DNA from: Persicimonas caeni
GTDB lineage: Bacteria; Myxococcota_A; Bradymonadia; Bradymonadales; Bradymonadaceae
DNA: 64,000 nt
Direction: 5' to 3'
Assembly: GCF_006517175.1 (NCBI RefSeq)
Contig: NZ_CP041186.1
Span: 4,243,074-4,307,073 of the forward strand
Shown here: piece after piece, positions 34,546-42,126 of the stretch
Layout: every line of letters begins with the position of its first letter
Numbering within the stretch: position 1 is the first letter of the stretch
Made by a program: the position numbers and the translations under genes
The notes under the pieces: generated by a model
What the model saw: only the letters and a program-made list of their open reading frames with translations
Told to the model about the DNA's origin: nothing
Database searches by the model: none

Positions 34546-35075
34546 CTACTCCAGAAATACCTGCACCAGGTGAATCTTGAGCTTCGTCCAGTCGCACTCC
34601 TCCTCGTCGAGGGCGTCGCGTATCGTGCTGACTGCGTCGCCGGGCTTCCAGCCGGCGGCCTTTTGGCGGAGCTCTTCGAGAAACACCACTTCGAGGTGGG
34701 GCGTCAGGTCGAAGCGCTCGCCGCGGGCGGCCAGGCTCATCATGTGCTCGCAGATGGTGCTCTCGGCGAGGTTGCGCATCTGGGCGATGTCGCTCGGGTG
34801 GTGGCCGTTTCGAAGGGCGTGGAGTGTCTGGGTGAGGGTGTAGGAGTCGGGCCGGAAGCGCTCGGCGGGAGGGCGGTTGCTTCGGGTCTGGCGGGCCTCG
34901 GCAAGGTCGCCTTTGGCCTGCTCGGTGAGTTCGCGCTTGGCGAGCATTACCGCGGTGCCCAGGGGCGTTAGCCCGAGGGTGTCGTGGGCGCCGCGGCGCG
35001 CGAGGCCGTGGTCGAGCAGGGCTTCGAGCATGGCGACGAGCTGGGCGCGTGTGAGCGTGTCGTCCCGGCCGTGTC
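34546..35075 (-). pseudogene. RecQ helicase C-terminal remnant
   Basis: The frame reads LTRAQLVAMLEALLDHGLAR, LTPLGTAVMLAKREL, then after a polar linker TLHALRNGHHPSDIAQMRNL and AESTICEHMMSLAARGERFD. This is the end of the RQC domain and the HTH_40 domain found at the C-terminus of many bacterial RecQ proteins. The helicase core is missing: at about 35070 the sequence switches to an unrelated plus-strand fragment. About 175 codons remain. Confidence 0.75.
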
Positions 35076-35363
35076 GACCAGATCGTCGAGGTCGACCGGC
35101 CCAGCCCCCAGGTCTGCTGGCAGCTTATCCGCAAGCTCGCCGAGCGCGTCGGGGTGGAGGTGCCCGATGCGGAGTTGCCTCGTCTTACTCAGATCTTACG
35201 GGAGCAGTCGAACGCGCACCTGCTCGAGGCGCTGCGGCGCGCCAAAGTGCGCGGGTGGCAAGCCGAGCCGGTGCAGGGAGACGCGACGTTCGCGCAAGAG
35301 GTGTCCAAGCCCGCCAAAGTGCCGCGGTTTCCGGAGGGGAGCGATGACGAGATTCCGTTTTGA
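35070..35363 (+). pseudogene. C-terminal gene fragment of unknown family
   Basis: An open frame containing QVCWQLIRKLAERVG, LPRLTQILREQSNAHLLEAL and a tail ending GSDDEIPF. The upstream part of the gene is absent. Its last 110 bp are duplicated at 39776-39886 (GDATFAQEVSKPAKVQRFPE). It looks like the end of a DNA-binding or replication-associated protein, but no family can be named. Confidence 0.5.
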
Positions 35364-35425
35364 TAAGGCGGGTCTGCTCTCGGCGCAGGGGCTCAGTCAC
35401 ACGGCCTTTGTGCTTGCCAGAAACG

Positions 35426-36088
35426 TCACTGCTCGTCGCGCTCACAATAGGTCTCGTGAACGTCACAGACGCCCGAATACGTCATCGCTGCGATACCAGG
35501 CAGCGAGTCTTCGGCGCAGTGCCGAGGGAAACCGTCGCCTCCGCACCGCCTTGCTCGCTCACAATTGGCGGCGAGCTTGCCGCACATCACCTCGTCGTTC
35601 CATGTGTCGTTTTCCAACAGCAGATCGCAACCTTGTTCGCGGCCGAGCACACAAGCGCGTTGGAGCCGCTCGAAGCACGCCTCGTCGCGGTCGGGCCGAC
35701 AATTGGTTTTGTGCTCCCAGACGGCCGCGTAGCACGCATTGGGCGCGTCGGTCGTGTCGCAGACTCGCGCGTGGTGCCACTCCAAACTATAGGCGCCGAG
35801 CCACACGACCAGGAACCACAGAACGACGCCGCTGAAGAATCCGACGGTGTAGTCAATGGCTCCGCGATAGGCTCTGTAGGCGAGGAAGCCGATGACCCCG
35901 ACGATCACCTGAACGAGCAAGACGGTCACGTACGTTGGCGAAGTCAGGTGCGCGAAGCCGACGCCGTCCATGGCCGCACCGAATTCGAGCGTGGCCAGGG
36001 CGGCGAGGGCCGCTGCCGCGAGCCACAACGCAAGGTAGCCCGCCCGCGCGACGCGCCATGCAGTTGAGACTTCTTCTGACTCGTTCAA
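35426..36088 (-). CDS. Membrane protein with Cys-rich C-terminal domain
   Basis: 220 residues. Three hydrophobic segments (about 18-36, 52-70 and 80-100), then an extracytoplasmic-looking domain with about 12 Cys residues and a YCERDE end. Its ATG (36088) overlaps the stop of the DUF4419 gene as ATGA, so the two are probably translated together. No family recognised. Confidence 0.75.
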   Translation of the reverse strand: MNESEEVSTAWRVARAGYLALWLAAAALAALATLEFGAAMDGVGFAHLTSPTYVTVLLVQVIVGVIGFLAYRAYRGAIDYTVGFFSGVVLWFLVVWLGAYSLEWHHARVCDTTDAPNACYAAVWEHKTNCRPDRDEACFERLQRACVLGREQGCDLLLENDTWNDEVMCGKLAANCERARRCGGDGFPRHCAEDSLPGIAAMTYSGVCDVHETYCERDEQ

Positions 36089-37167
36089 TCGTTTGCTCCG
36101 ACATGGGGCGAGCCAATTTCCTGACCGACCGCCCAGCCGATCTTCGGCCGCACTCCCAGCGTCTCCGGATCCTGCGACGTGCCGACAAAGCCGCTCACGA
36201 ATTTCATCGGGTACCTATCGGCATAGTAGCGCCACAATACGTCGGCCATCGACAATCCGGCCGGAAAGTCGCCGACGTTGGGTCCGCCACCGATCTGTCG
36301 CACCCGGTTCTTGCTCTTGCCGATATAGTAGTTGCGCTGCCACCCGTCGTCGCCGTCGAGGTACGGAAACAAGACGTTGATCCAACCGGTCACGTACGGG
36401 CCGCCCGACGCGCCGCTGTCTTTGTAGAACGATCGCCAGAACTCGACGTCGGCGCACCCCTCGGCCGATTTCGCCACCCGGTCGAGCACCGGCCGGAGTT
36501 CACCGGTCCACCAGGTCAGGTCGAACTCAGCCAGCGCGCCGGCGCGCTCTTTGAGGTCCCACCAGTCGTCGGGCGTGCCCAGGAGCGTGATCTGCGGAAA
36601 CCCGCAGACGGTGTGCAGCTCGTAGTCGAAGAGCGGAGACATCGCGTCCATCAGGGTGATCTCGGAGGCGGCTTGCTCGACCGGGCCGGTCGTCGAGAAG
36701 TCGGCCACGAGCAGGTCCCACAAGTGCACCCCGATATGGTCGGCGACCTGTTCGGTGAATTCGGCGAAGCAGCCCTCCCAGTCGTTCTCCTCGGAGCCTT
36801 TGACGAACTCGTCGCGTCGAACCTCGATGAGCTCTTTTCCCTCGAAGTCGACGAACCGCTCGCGCAGCTCGGCGACGTTCTCCTTGAAGTGGGTCGCAAA
36901 GCCCTGCGCGATGCACAGCCAGAAATCATCGGGGCTCAAGGTGAGCGGCAGGTGGTTATCGAACGCTAGATGCACTGTCTCGATAAAGGCGTGCGTCGTG
37001 CGCAGGTCCCAGCCCATGTCGTCGCGCGGCTGCACATAGACCTCGCCGCCGCAGTCAGCCTCGAAGCACAGGCCGTCGATCCGCCGGCCGAGCGCTTCGC
37101 GCACCGTGGAGGTCTCGAACGGCTCGTCGAGCAGGGGCTTTACGTCGTCGACTGTAAATGTACGCAT
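36085..37167 (-). CDS. DUF4419 domain protein
   Basis: 360 residues from ATG 37167, with GGGAGAG upstream. The DUF4419 core starts at HAFIETVHLAFDNHLPLTLS and continues PDDFWLCIAQGFATHFKENV, VDFEGKELIEVRRD and FDYELHTVCGFPQITLLGT, all recognisable family phrases. The family's biochemical role is not established. The upstream side abuts an excalibur remnant; the downstream partner is the ATGA-coupled membrane protein. A truncated copy of the N-terminus is at 13241-13399. Confidence 0.85.
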   Translation of the reverse strand: MRTFTVDDVKPLLDEPFETSTVREALGRRIDGLCFEADCGGEVYVQPRDDMGWDLRTTHAFIETVHLAFDNHLPLTLSPDDFWLCIAQGFATHFKENVAELRERFVDFEGKELIEVRRDEFVKGSEENDWEGCFAEFTEQVADHIGVHLWDLLVADFSTTGPVEQAASEITLMDAMSPLFDYELHTVCGFPQITLLGTPDDWWDLKERAGALAEFDLTWWTGELRPVLDRVAKSAEGCADVEFWRSFYKDSGASGGPYVTGWINVLFPYLDGDDGWQRNYYIGKSKNRVRQIGGGPNVGDFPAGLSMADVLWRYYADRYPMKFVSGFVGTSQDPETLGVRPKIGWAVGQEIGSPHVGAND

Positions 37168-37193
37168 GGGTTCTCTCCCGAGGGGGCGCGCGC

Positions 37194-37242
37194 TCAATCA
37201 CACAACGACTCACACGGCACCCCATCCTTGTCGCGATCGCGA
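37194..37242 (-). pseudogene. Excalibur gene 3' remnant
   Basis: About 49 bp identical or nearly so to the last codons and stop of the 39227-39469 excalibur gene (RDKDGVPCESLCD). Homology ends abruptly where the UPF0158 gene ends. Confidence 0.8.
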
Positions 37243-37248
37243 ACACGG

Positions 37249-37767
37249 TCATTGACACAGTTCATCGCTTTTCGTTACTCGAGCCGGCTCGACGACCAAC
37301 TCGAAACCGTTGCCGGCAAGCCAGTGACGAATGCGCTCATCGGTGCGTTGTTGCTTGAAGTCAAACCAGCGCTGGCGCTCGGCGGGCGCGCGGGTCAGCA
37401 CGTCTTTGAACCGGCGAAAGGCGCCGCGGCCGCGGATGGCCTCTGCGAGGGCCTCGCGAAGTTCGTCGTCGTCGACTGTGGCGATGAAGGCGTCCATGTC
37501 CTGCCATCCTTCCTCGGATCCGGCGCTCGGCACGGCCAAGTACCGCCCGGTGGTGTCATTCCATGCTTCGACGCGTTGGGCGTGTGCTTCTTTGACCCAG
37601 TCGGGGTCGTTGTCCCGAGGCTCGTCGTCGGCGGCTGGAATGTCGGGGCCGAACATCAGGACTTTGCCGGTGTCGGTGTCGAGGTACCATTCGACTTCGA
37701 AGCTTGCATTTTCGCGGGCCATTTCGAGGTCGGCGATGGTGTTTTGGCTGAGATGTAGTTTCTTCAT
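37249..37767 (-). CDS. UPF0158 family protein
   Basis: 172 residues from ATG 37767. The family core is clear: DMDAFIATVDDDELREALAE, then IRGRGAFRRFKDVL and RQRWFDFKQQRTDERIRHWL. The function of UPF0158 is unknown; proteins are small and soluble. A longer start at 37818 exists but the homologous region begins at MKKLHLSQNTIADLEMARE. It is convergent with nothing and follows the 37832 gene by 64 bp. Confidence 0.85.
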   Translation of the reverse strand: MKKLHLSQNTIADLEMARENASFEVEWYLDTDTGKVLMFGPDIPAADDEPRDNDPDWVKEAHAQRVEAWNDTTGRYLAVPSAGSEEGWQDMDAFIATVDDDELREALAEAIRGRGAFRRFKDVLTRAPAERQRWFDFKQQRTDERIRHWLAGNGFELVVEPARVTKSDELCQ

Positions 37768-37831
37768 GGGCAATGGAGACGACGCAGATTCGAGCAGGTT
37801 GGCTATCTCTGTGGCCAATTACACAATATGC

Positions 37832-37990
37832 CTAGGAGGCACGCAACTTCGCGCACACTTCGCTGGGAACTCCCACCAAAAGCGTCTCGTCGCCATCGTT
37901 TCGGCGGATCCCCACGTGAACCAGGCCGTGGCGGCGAAGCTGGGCGAGGGGCGAGTCGGCAAAGATGTTGGCGGACGCGGATGCATTCAT
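37832..37990 (-). CDS. Small hypothetical protein (52 aa)
   Basis: Starts MNASASANIFADSPLAQLRR and ends with a beta-rich segment TLLVGVPSEVCAKL. AAAGG is about eight bases upstream of ATG 37990; ATG 37996 is also possible. No family recognised. The size and composition would fit an antitoxin or a fragment of a regulator, but there is no toxin-like partner beside it. Confidence 0.45.
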   Translation of the reverse strand: MNASASANIFADSPLAQLRRHGLVHVGIRRNDGDETLLVGVPSEVCAKLRAS

Positions 37991-38015
37991 TGGCATTGCC
38001 TTTGGTGAATTCGTG

Positions 38016-39170
38016 TCACAGATCCTTCTTCTCAAGCCGTTCCATCAATCTACGGCGCCGCCCATAGCGTTCCTTGAAGTCGGCGAGCCGACGCTCGAAG
38101 GCGGCAGAGTTATCTTTGCGCTCTGCCAGGTCGTGTAGGTCGAGCAGAATCTCGACGGCCGCGTCGTAGTCTCGCGGCTTATAAGACTCGACGAGTTGCT
38201 CGACCTCGGCCCACAGCCCCTCGTCTTGACCTTCGATCTGGTCGAGATAGGCGTCGCGATTTCGCTGTTGTTCTTGACGTTTGCGCTCTTCTTCACGGCG
38301 TTTCTTCTCTTGCTCTCGGGCGCGACGCTCCTGGTAGAGTTGTTCGGCGCGCTCGTACAACGCCCCAGCGGTGCGAGGGCTTCCGGTCTCAGCAACGCGG
38401 CCGGCCAAGAGCCGGTCGTGCTCGGTGGCGAATTCACGGCGCAAGTAGGCACCGAGTGTGTGGTCCTCCCCGCGCACGACTTTCATCAGCCAGTCGATTT
38501 TTTGCGCTTCGGTTTTGTTGCCGAGCCAGCTGCGCAGCTCGTCGTTCGAGGGTTCGGGGGCCGGCTCGGGGCTTGCTTCGGCGGCGGCTAGCAAGTGGTC
38601 TTCATCCAAGCAGATAAATTGAGCCAAAGCCGACAACGGCCCGGTGAGCCTGTCGAGGCCCGCCGGGAGCGGCGGCTCCGGCTCGTCTGGCTCGAGCCAG
38701 CCGTACACGGCGGCGAATAACCAGCCCAGGTACAACGCCCGAAGGTCACCGCGGGCGAGTTCGTCGCGCAGCGGGGTGATAGACGACAGTAGGCGCTGAT
38801 CTTCCCACCAGTCCTCGTAGCCGAGATCTTCGAGATAGGGCGCAAACTTCACGACATGATGGGTTTCGGTCGACCAGATGCTGAGGCACTCGTCCGTCTG
38901 GTATTCAGCGGCCATATGGAGATCGAGTGCGCCCAGCGGCACACGCAACATGACCTCGCGCAGGCCGTAGTTGGTGATATGCAGGTACGCGTCGAAATAA
39001 TCCTCGACGAGTCGCTCGGGGCGTGCCTTCAAGTCTCCCCAGTTGTACTCATTGATAAAGCTCGTTTGGGTGATCTCGGCGCGTGTTGAGATGCCACGAA
39101 GCTCGCGCATCTGCTCGTCGCTCAACGGCCGGTCGATCGTGCGAAATTCGTAGTATCTATATTCACTCAT
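38016..39170 (-). CDS. Conserved hypothetical protein with charged coiled-coil region
   Basis: About 384 residues starting MSEYRYYEFRTIDRPLSDEQ. The N-terminal 170 residues match a conserved bacterial protein type of unknown function that I recognise by its opening (YYEF..IDRPL, then RAEITQTSF.NEYNWGD). A strongly charged Arg/Glu/Lys helix (about 275-330) follows, then a C-terminal helical domain. No catalytic motif seen. No signal or membrane segment. Confidence 0.75.
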   Translation of the reverse strand: MSEYRYYEFRTIDRPLSDEQMRELRGISTRAEITQTSFINEYNWGDLKARPERLVEDYFDAYLHITNYGLREVMLRVPLGALDLHMAAEYQTDECLSIWSTETHHVVKFAPYLEDLGYEDWWEDQRLLSSITPLRDELARGDLRALYLGWLFAAVYGWLEPDEPEPPLPAGLDRLTGPLSALAQFICLDEDHLLAAAEASPEPAPEPSNDELRSWLGNKTEAQKIDWLMKVVRGEDHTLGAYLRREFATEHDRLLAGRVAETGSPRTAGALYERAEQLYQERRAREQEKKRREEERKRQEQQRNRDAYLDQIEGQDEGLWAEVEQLVESYKPRDYDAAVEILLDLHDLAERKDNSAAFERRLADFKERYGRRRRLMERLEKKDL

Positions 39171-39226
39171 TTGCACCTCATCGGCAGGCGGAAGGCCGCA
39201 CTTCGAGGGTTAGCCTCAGCGCGAGC

Positions 39227-39469
39227 TCAATCACACAACGACTCACACGGCACCCCATCCTTGTCGCGATCGAGCTTATGCACGTCGCCCTCGCATGCCC
39301 GAAATACCTGCATCACCTGCGCGCACGAACTGAAATCCCCGCAGTTGTACGCGTCGTACGAGCAGACGACCTCGTCGTCGGACGTGTCATCTTGGGCGCT
39401 GGCGGTCGTCGCCAGGGTGAGGGACGAGACGGCGAGGAGGGCGGCAAGTGCAGAGACGAGGTGGCGCAT
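39227..39469 (-). CDS. Secreted excalibur calcium-binding-like protein, copy 2
   Basis: 80 residues. Signal peptide MRHLVSALAALLAVSSLTLA, acidic spacer, then the same six-Cys domain as copy 1 ending DRDKDGVPCESLCD. From the signal cleavage site onward only a few residues differ from copy 1, while the signal peptides differ more. It is secreted and probably binds calcium by family precedent. Confidence 0.85.
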   Translation of the reverse strand: MRHLVSALAALLAVSSLTLATTASAQDDTSDDEVVCSYDAYNCGDFSSCAQVMQVFRACEGDVHKLDRDKDGVPCESLCD

Positions 39470-39558
39470 CGTGGGACTCCGTGGCTCGAAAAGGGCTTGT
39501 CGCTACCTTCTCACCCTGTACCCTGGCGCGGCAACCCATTTCTGCCGACATCTGCTTA

Positions 39559-39720
39559 GGGCCTGTATGAAAATTAATTTGGTCGCGAATGACGGCTGAG
39601 TTTTGGTCCATTTTTGCCCGCAAAGCCTCGACTTAGCGCTGCTAAGCCTACGTTTTACGAACAAAAATGGCCTCAAAATCAGCTCGCCCTCGCTCGGGCA
39701 TTTATTTTCGTACAGGCTCT
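39559..39720. mobile_element. MITE-like long inverted repeat (about 160 bp)
   Basis: The ends read AGGGCCTGTATGAAAATTAA and, inverted, AGAGCCTGTACGAAAATAAA. The two arms stay complementary inward (GCTGAG-TTTTGG-CCATTTTTG, then GCTTAGC near the centre at CTTAGCGCTGCTAAG). The whole element can thus fold into one imperfect hairpin of about 80 bp. It has no coding capacity and A/T-rich ends unlike its surroundings, as in MITEs mobilised by a transposase elsewhere. No clear target duplication was seen. Confidence 0.7.
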
Positions 39721-39775
39721 CGAGGCCACAAGGGGGCTCAATGGCGCCCAAGCTCGTACCCCCGGGCTCTACGAG

Positions 39776-39886
39776 TAGCTCATCACCGACACGGTGCAGG
39801 GAGACGCGACGTTCGCGCAAGAGGTGTCCAAGCCCGCCAAAGTGCAGCGGTTTCCGGAGGGGAGCTATGATGAGGTTCCGTTTTGA
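39776..39886 (+). pseudogene. Duplicated fragment of the 35070-35363 sequence
   Basis: About 110 bp nearly identical to 35253-35363, including the end of that reading frame (GDATFAQEVSKPAKVQRFPE, then a stop). Here it is joined to a 55-bp piece of the zinc-ribbon membrane gene (39914-39968). Confidence 0.8.
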
Positions 39887-39913
39887 CGAGGCTGGTCCGC
39901 TCTCGGCGCAGGT

Positions 39914-39968
39914 GGTGATCGTGGTGGCCTTGGTCGGATTTCTGGCGGGCGCGTTGTTCGGACGATGA
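39914..39968 (+). pseudogene. 3' remnant of the zinc-ribbon membrane gene
   Basis: Encodes VVIVVALVGFLAGALFGR and a stop, matching the end of the 28541-28723 gene. Only the transmembrane tail remains. Confidence 0.8.
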
Positions 39969-39971
39969 GGG

Positions 39972-40440
39972 GGCTGGGAGAGCGCGCTCGGAGCTTGAGG
40001 CAAAGGCGACGTCGGTTCATGTTTGTGGCCAGCGCGGGTCGTCGAAGCGTTGGATCTCGATGAGGTAGCCGTCCGGATCGCGGACGAAGGCCTGGTAGAT
40101 CTGGAAGCGCTCGTTGGCTTTGGGTCCCGATTCGATTTCCACGCCGGCCTCTTCGAGCTGCGCGCAGAAGGCGTCGACGTCGTCGCGCACCAGCGTCACG
40201 ATGATGCCGTCGGGTGCCGGTCCGTCCTTGTGGTCGCAAAATCCCAGAAAGGCATCTTCGCCGACGCGATAAATGTGGCACGCGCCCTGGTCGAGCACTA
40301 TCTCGAGGCCCAGATGATTGCCGTAGAACTCGTCGGTGCGTGTCAGGTCGTCGACCTGAAGAAACGTGATCTGCTGCATATGTCCTCCGCGCTGCTTGTA
40401 AGTTGTCCGGTCTCAGAGTGGGAGGTTAAGCGGCTCAAAT
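39972..40440. repeat. Duplicated VOC block, copy B
   Basis: Nearly identical to 28901-29367, including both flanks of the VOC gene. The copies are in the same orientation about 11 kb apart, so homologous recombination between them could delete or duplicate the intervening RHS and RCC1 genes. Confidence 0.9.
40017..40379 (-). CDS. VOC (glyoxalase/dioxygenase fold) protein, copy B
   Basis: 120 residues, differing from copy A at only a few positions (for example FYGNHLGLEIVLDQGACHIY). GGAGG precedes the ATG. The reading frame is intact and both copies keep the conserved metal and ligand region near FVRDPDGYLIEIQRF, so both may be functional. Substrate unknown. Confidence 0.85.
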   Translation of the reverse strand: MQQITFLQVDDLTRTDEFYGNHLGLEIVLDQGACHIYRVGEDAFLGFCDHKDGPAPDGIIVTLVRDDVDAFCAQLEEAGVEIESGPKANERFQIYQAFVRDPDGYLIEIQRFDDPRWPQT

Positions 40441-40560
40441 CGCCGCTAGATTATGAGCTAGGAGCGACTATCCTCGCAGCGTTTCACGAGGCTGGGCGAG
40501 TGATGGGAAGCAGTTGAGTGATGCGAGCAACGCGTCGCGGCCTGGTTCACCCGGAGAGGC

Positions 40561-41109
40561 TCATGGCTCACACGAGCCGTAGCAATAGCCGAAGCCGTAT
40601 TCGTCTTTGGCTCCTCTGACGGCGCGACAATAAGGCGTGGGGCCATCAGGGTCGCACCCGCGACCGGTCGACAGCTCGCAAATCTGGCGGCATGTGCCTT
40701 CGCGACTCCATTTGTCCAGCTCGGCGCAGGCAAGCGGGGTGCTTGCCGAAATGCAGCCATAGATGGCCTTGCCGGTCCCTGGCTCGGCCACCGAGTAGCA
40801 AATCTCGCCTTCTGGGCAGTCTTGATCGAGCGGGTTGCATTCGCCGTGCGGCTCGGCCGGGTCTGTTTCGCAAGGGAAGCCATACCTGGCTCGTTTGTTA
40901 ACTTCATGGAACTCGCCATTGCCCTGGCTGGACATGTCGCTCACGCATCCGCCGAGCAGGATGGCAACGAGCAGGGCCGCTCTTACCACGTCGAGCACCT
41001 GAACGTGGTGCTTGGGAAAGTGCTTCAAGATCTTCTCGTAGACCTTCTCGAAGTTCACGCTTTCGTAGCGCTCGGTGAGCTTGTCGGCAACGGCGTTGTA
41101 GTGGTCCAT
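40561..41109 (-). CDS. Chimeric gene: methyltransferase N-terminus fused to a lipoprotein
   Basis: 182 codons from ATG 41109. Residues 1-41 (MDHYNAVADKLTERYESVNF, ending HVQVLDV) match the start of the methyltransferase-HNH protein at 25063-26769, cut exactly at its SAM motif I. The next residues are VRAALLVAILLGGC, a lipoprotein signal with lipobox, followed by a Cys-rich mature region (CPEGEICYSV, CRQICELSTGRGCD). The promoter region upstream of 41109 also resembles that at 26770. The lipoprotein could still be made from an internal GTG; as one polypeptide its signal would be internal. A recombination product. Confidence 0.75.
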   Translation of the reverse strand: MDHYNAVADKLTERYESVNFEKVYEKILKHFPKHHVQVLDVVRAALLVAILLGGCVSDMSSQGNGEFHEVNKRARYGFPCETDPAEPHGECNPLDQDCPEGEICYSVAEPGTGKAIYGCISASTPLACAELDKWSREGTCRQICELSTGRGCDPDGPTPYCRAVRGAKDEYGFGYCYGSCEP

Positions 41110-41320
41110 TGGGTGATGCCCCCGATGGTCGTGGAGTCGTGGGCCAAACCTAGCGTAGTGCTTCACAGGTGCAAAGGAGGAAGCGCTGTGCCTCGATAAC
41201 TGTGTACATCCAGTCCGGCCGATCTGGTCGGGATGAGGGCAGTTGCAAAACACCCACCGCCTTCCGGCTCGTCGGGGAACGTCGTCCTCTTACGTCGGTG
41301 GGTAGTGCTCGAACGGGCGT

Positions 41321-42040
41321 TCACGGCTCGGCCATCGCCTTCAGGCGACGTAGGACCGGCATCTTGGCCAGGTCTTCGTCGTCGAGTTGCTCCCAATCGA
41401 TGCCGCCGGCAGGCTGCGGGGGCTCGTCGGGTGTGATGATGCGCTCGGGGGTTGCAATGGCGTGGAGGCCGATGTCGTGGGCGTCGATGGGAAAGCCGCC
41501 GACGATCTGGGTTTCGTGGACGGTGGTCACCACCGGCACGCGCTCGTGGCCGAGTTCCTCGAGGATGCCGAACTCGAGGTCGCTATACCCCTCGCCCTTG
41601 CCGGCGCGCCGTCCGTCTTCGGTGACGGCCACACACCCGGTCACGATAAGGTCGAGCTGGGGCATCTGGTCGAGGTCGACCTCTTCTTTCCACCGGTCCC
41701 ATTTGCTCAAGGCGGACGCCTCGCGGAACTTGTCGGCGGGAATCTTGTGGGGATCGAAGCGCAGGAATCCACCCTTCAGGCGCGGGGTGGGCACAAAGAC
41801 GGTGATGCCGCGCTCGAGGGCCATGCGACGAAGTGGCTTCTGGGGCGAGTCGGGGTTGCACTTGATGCGCTCGACGCCGGCGAAGATGGGGTGATCGAGG
41901 AGGCGCTCGGCGGCCTGCTCGGCGCCGGCGAAGTTGGGAATGCGCCCGGTGACGGGAAAGGGAAACCGCGCCTGGCCTTCTTCGCGGAGCCGCTCCCACA
42001 CCCATTCGCGTGCTGCCTGTTTGTCATCGAATTTCGTCAT
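41321..42040 (-). CDS. 5-formyltetrahydrofolate cyclo-ligase family protein
   Basis: 239 residues, MTKFDDKQAAREWVWERLRE. Family features: AAERLLDHPIF, FVPTPRLKGGFLRFDP, then the phosphate-binding GCVAVTEDGRRAGKGEGYSD and EFGILEEL. This form resembles the MTHFSD-like branch rather than the short canonical enzyme. The canonical enzyme converts 5-formyl-THF to methenyl-THF with ATP; activity here is inferred. Stands alone between two minus-strand genes. Confidence 0.8.
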   Translation of the reverse strand: MTKFDDKQAAREWVWERLREEGQARFPFPVTGRIPNFAGAEQAAERLLDHPIFAGVERIKCNPDSPQKPLRRMALERGITVFVPTPRLKGGFLRFDPHKIPADKFREASALSKWDRWKEEVDLDQMPQLDLIVTGCVAVTEDGRRAGKGEGYSDLEFGILEELGHERVPVVTTVHETQIVGGFPIDAHDIGLHAIATPERIITPDEPPQPAGGIDWEQLDDEDLAKMPVLRRLKAMAEP

Positions 42041-42126
42041 GGTTTACCTCTTTGGATTGGGCGGCGTGGGTGTCGATGAGTCTTCTGGATGGCTCGACCG
42101 CCTCGCTACACCACCGTGCAAAGACC

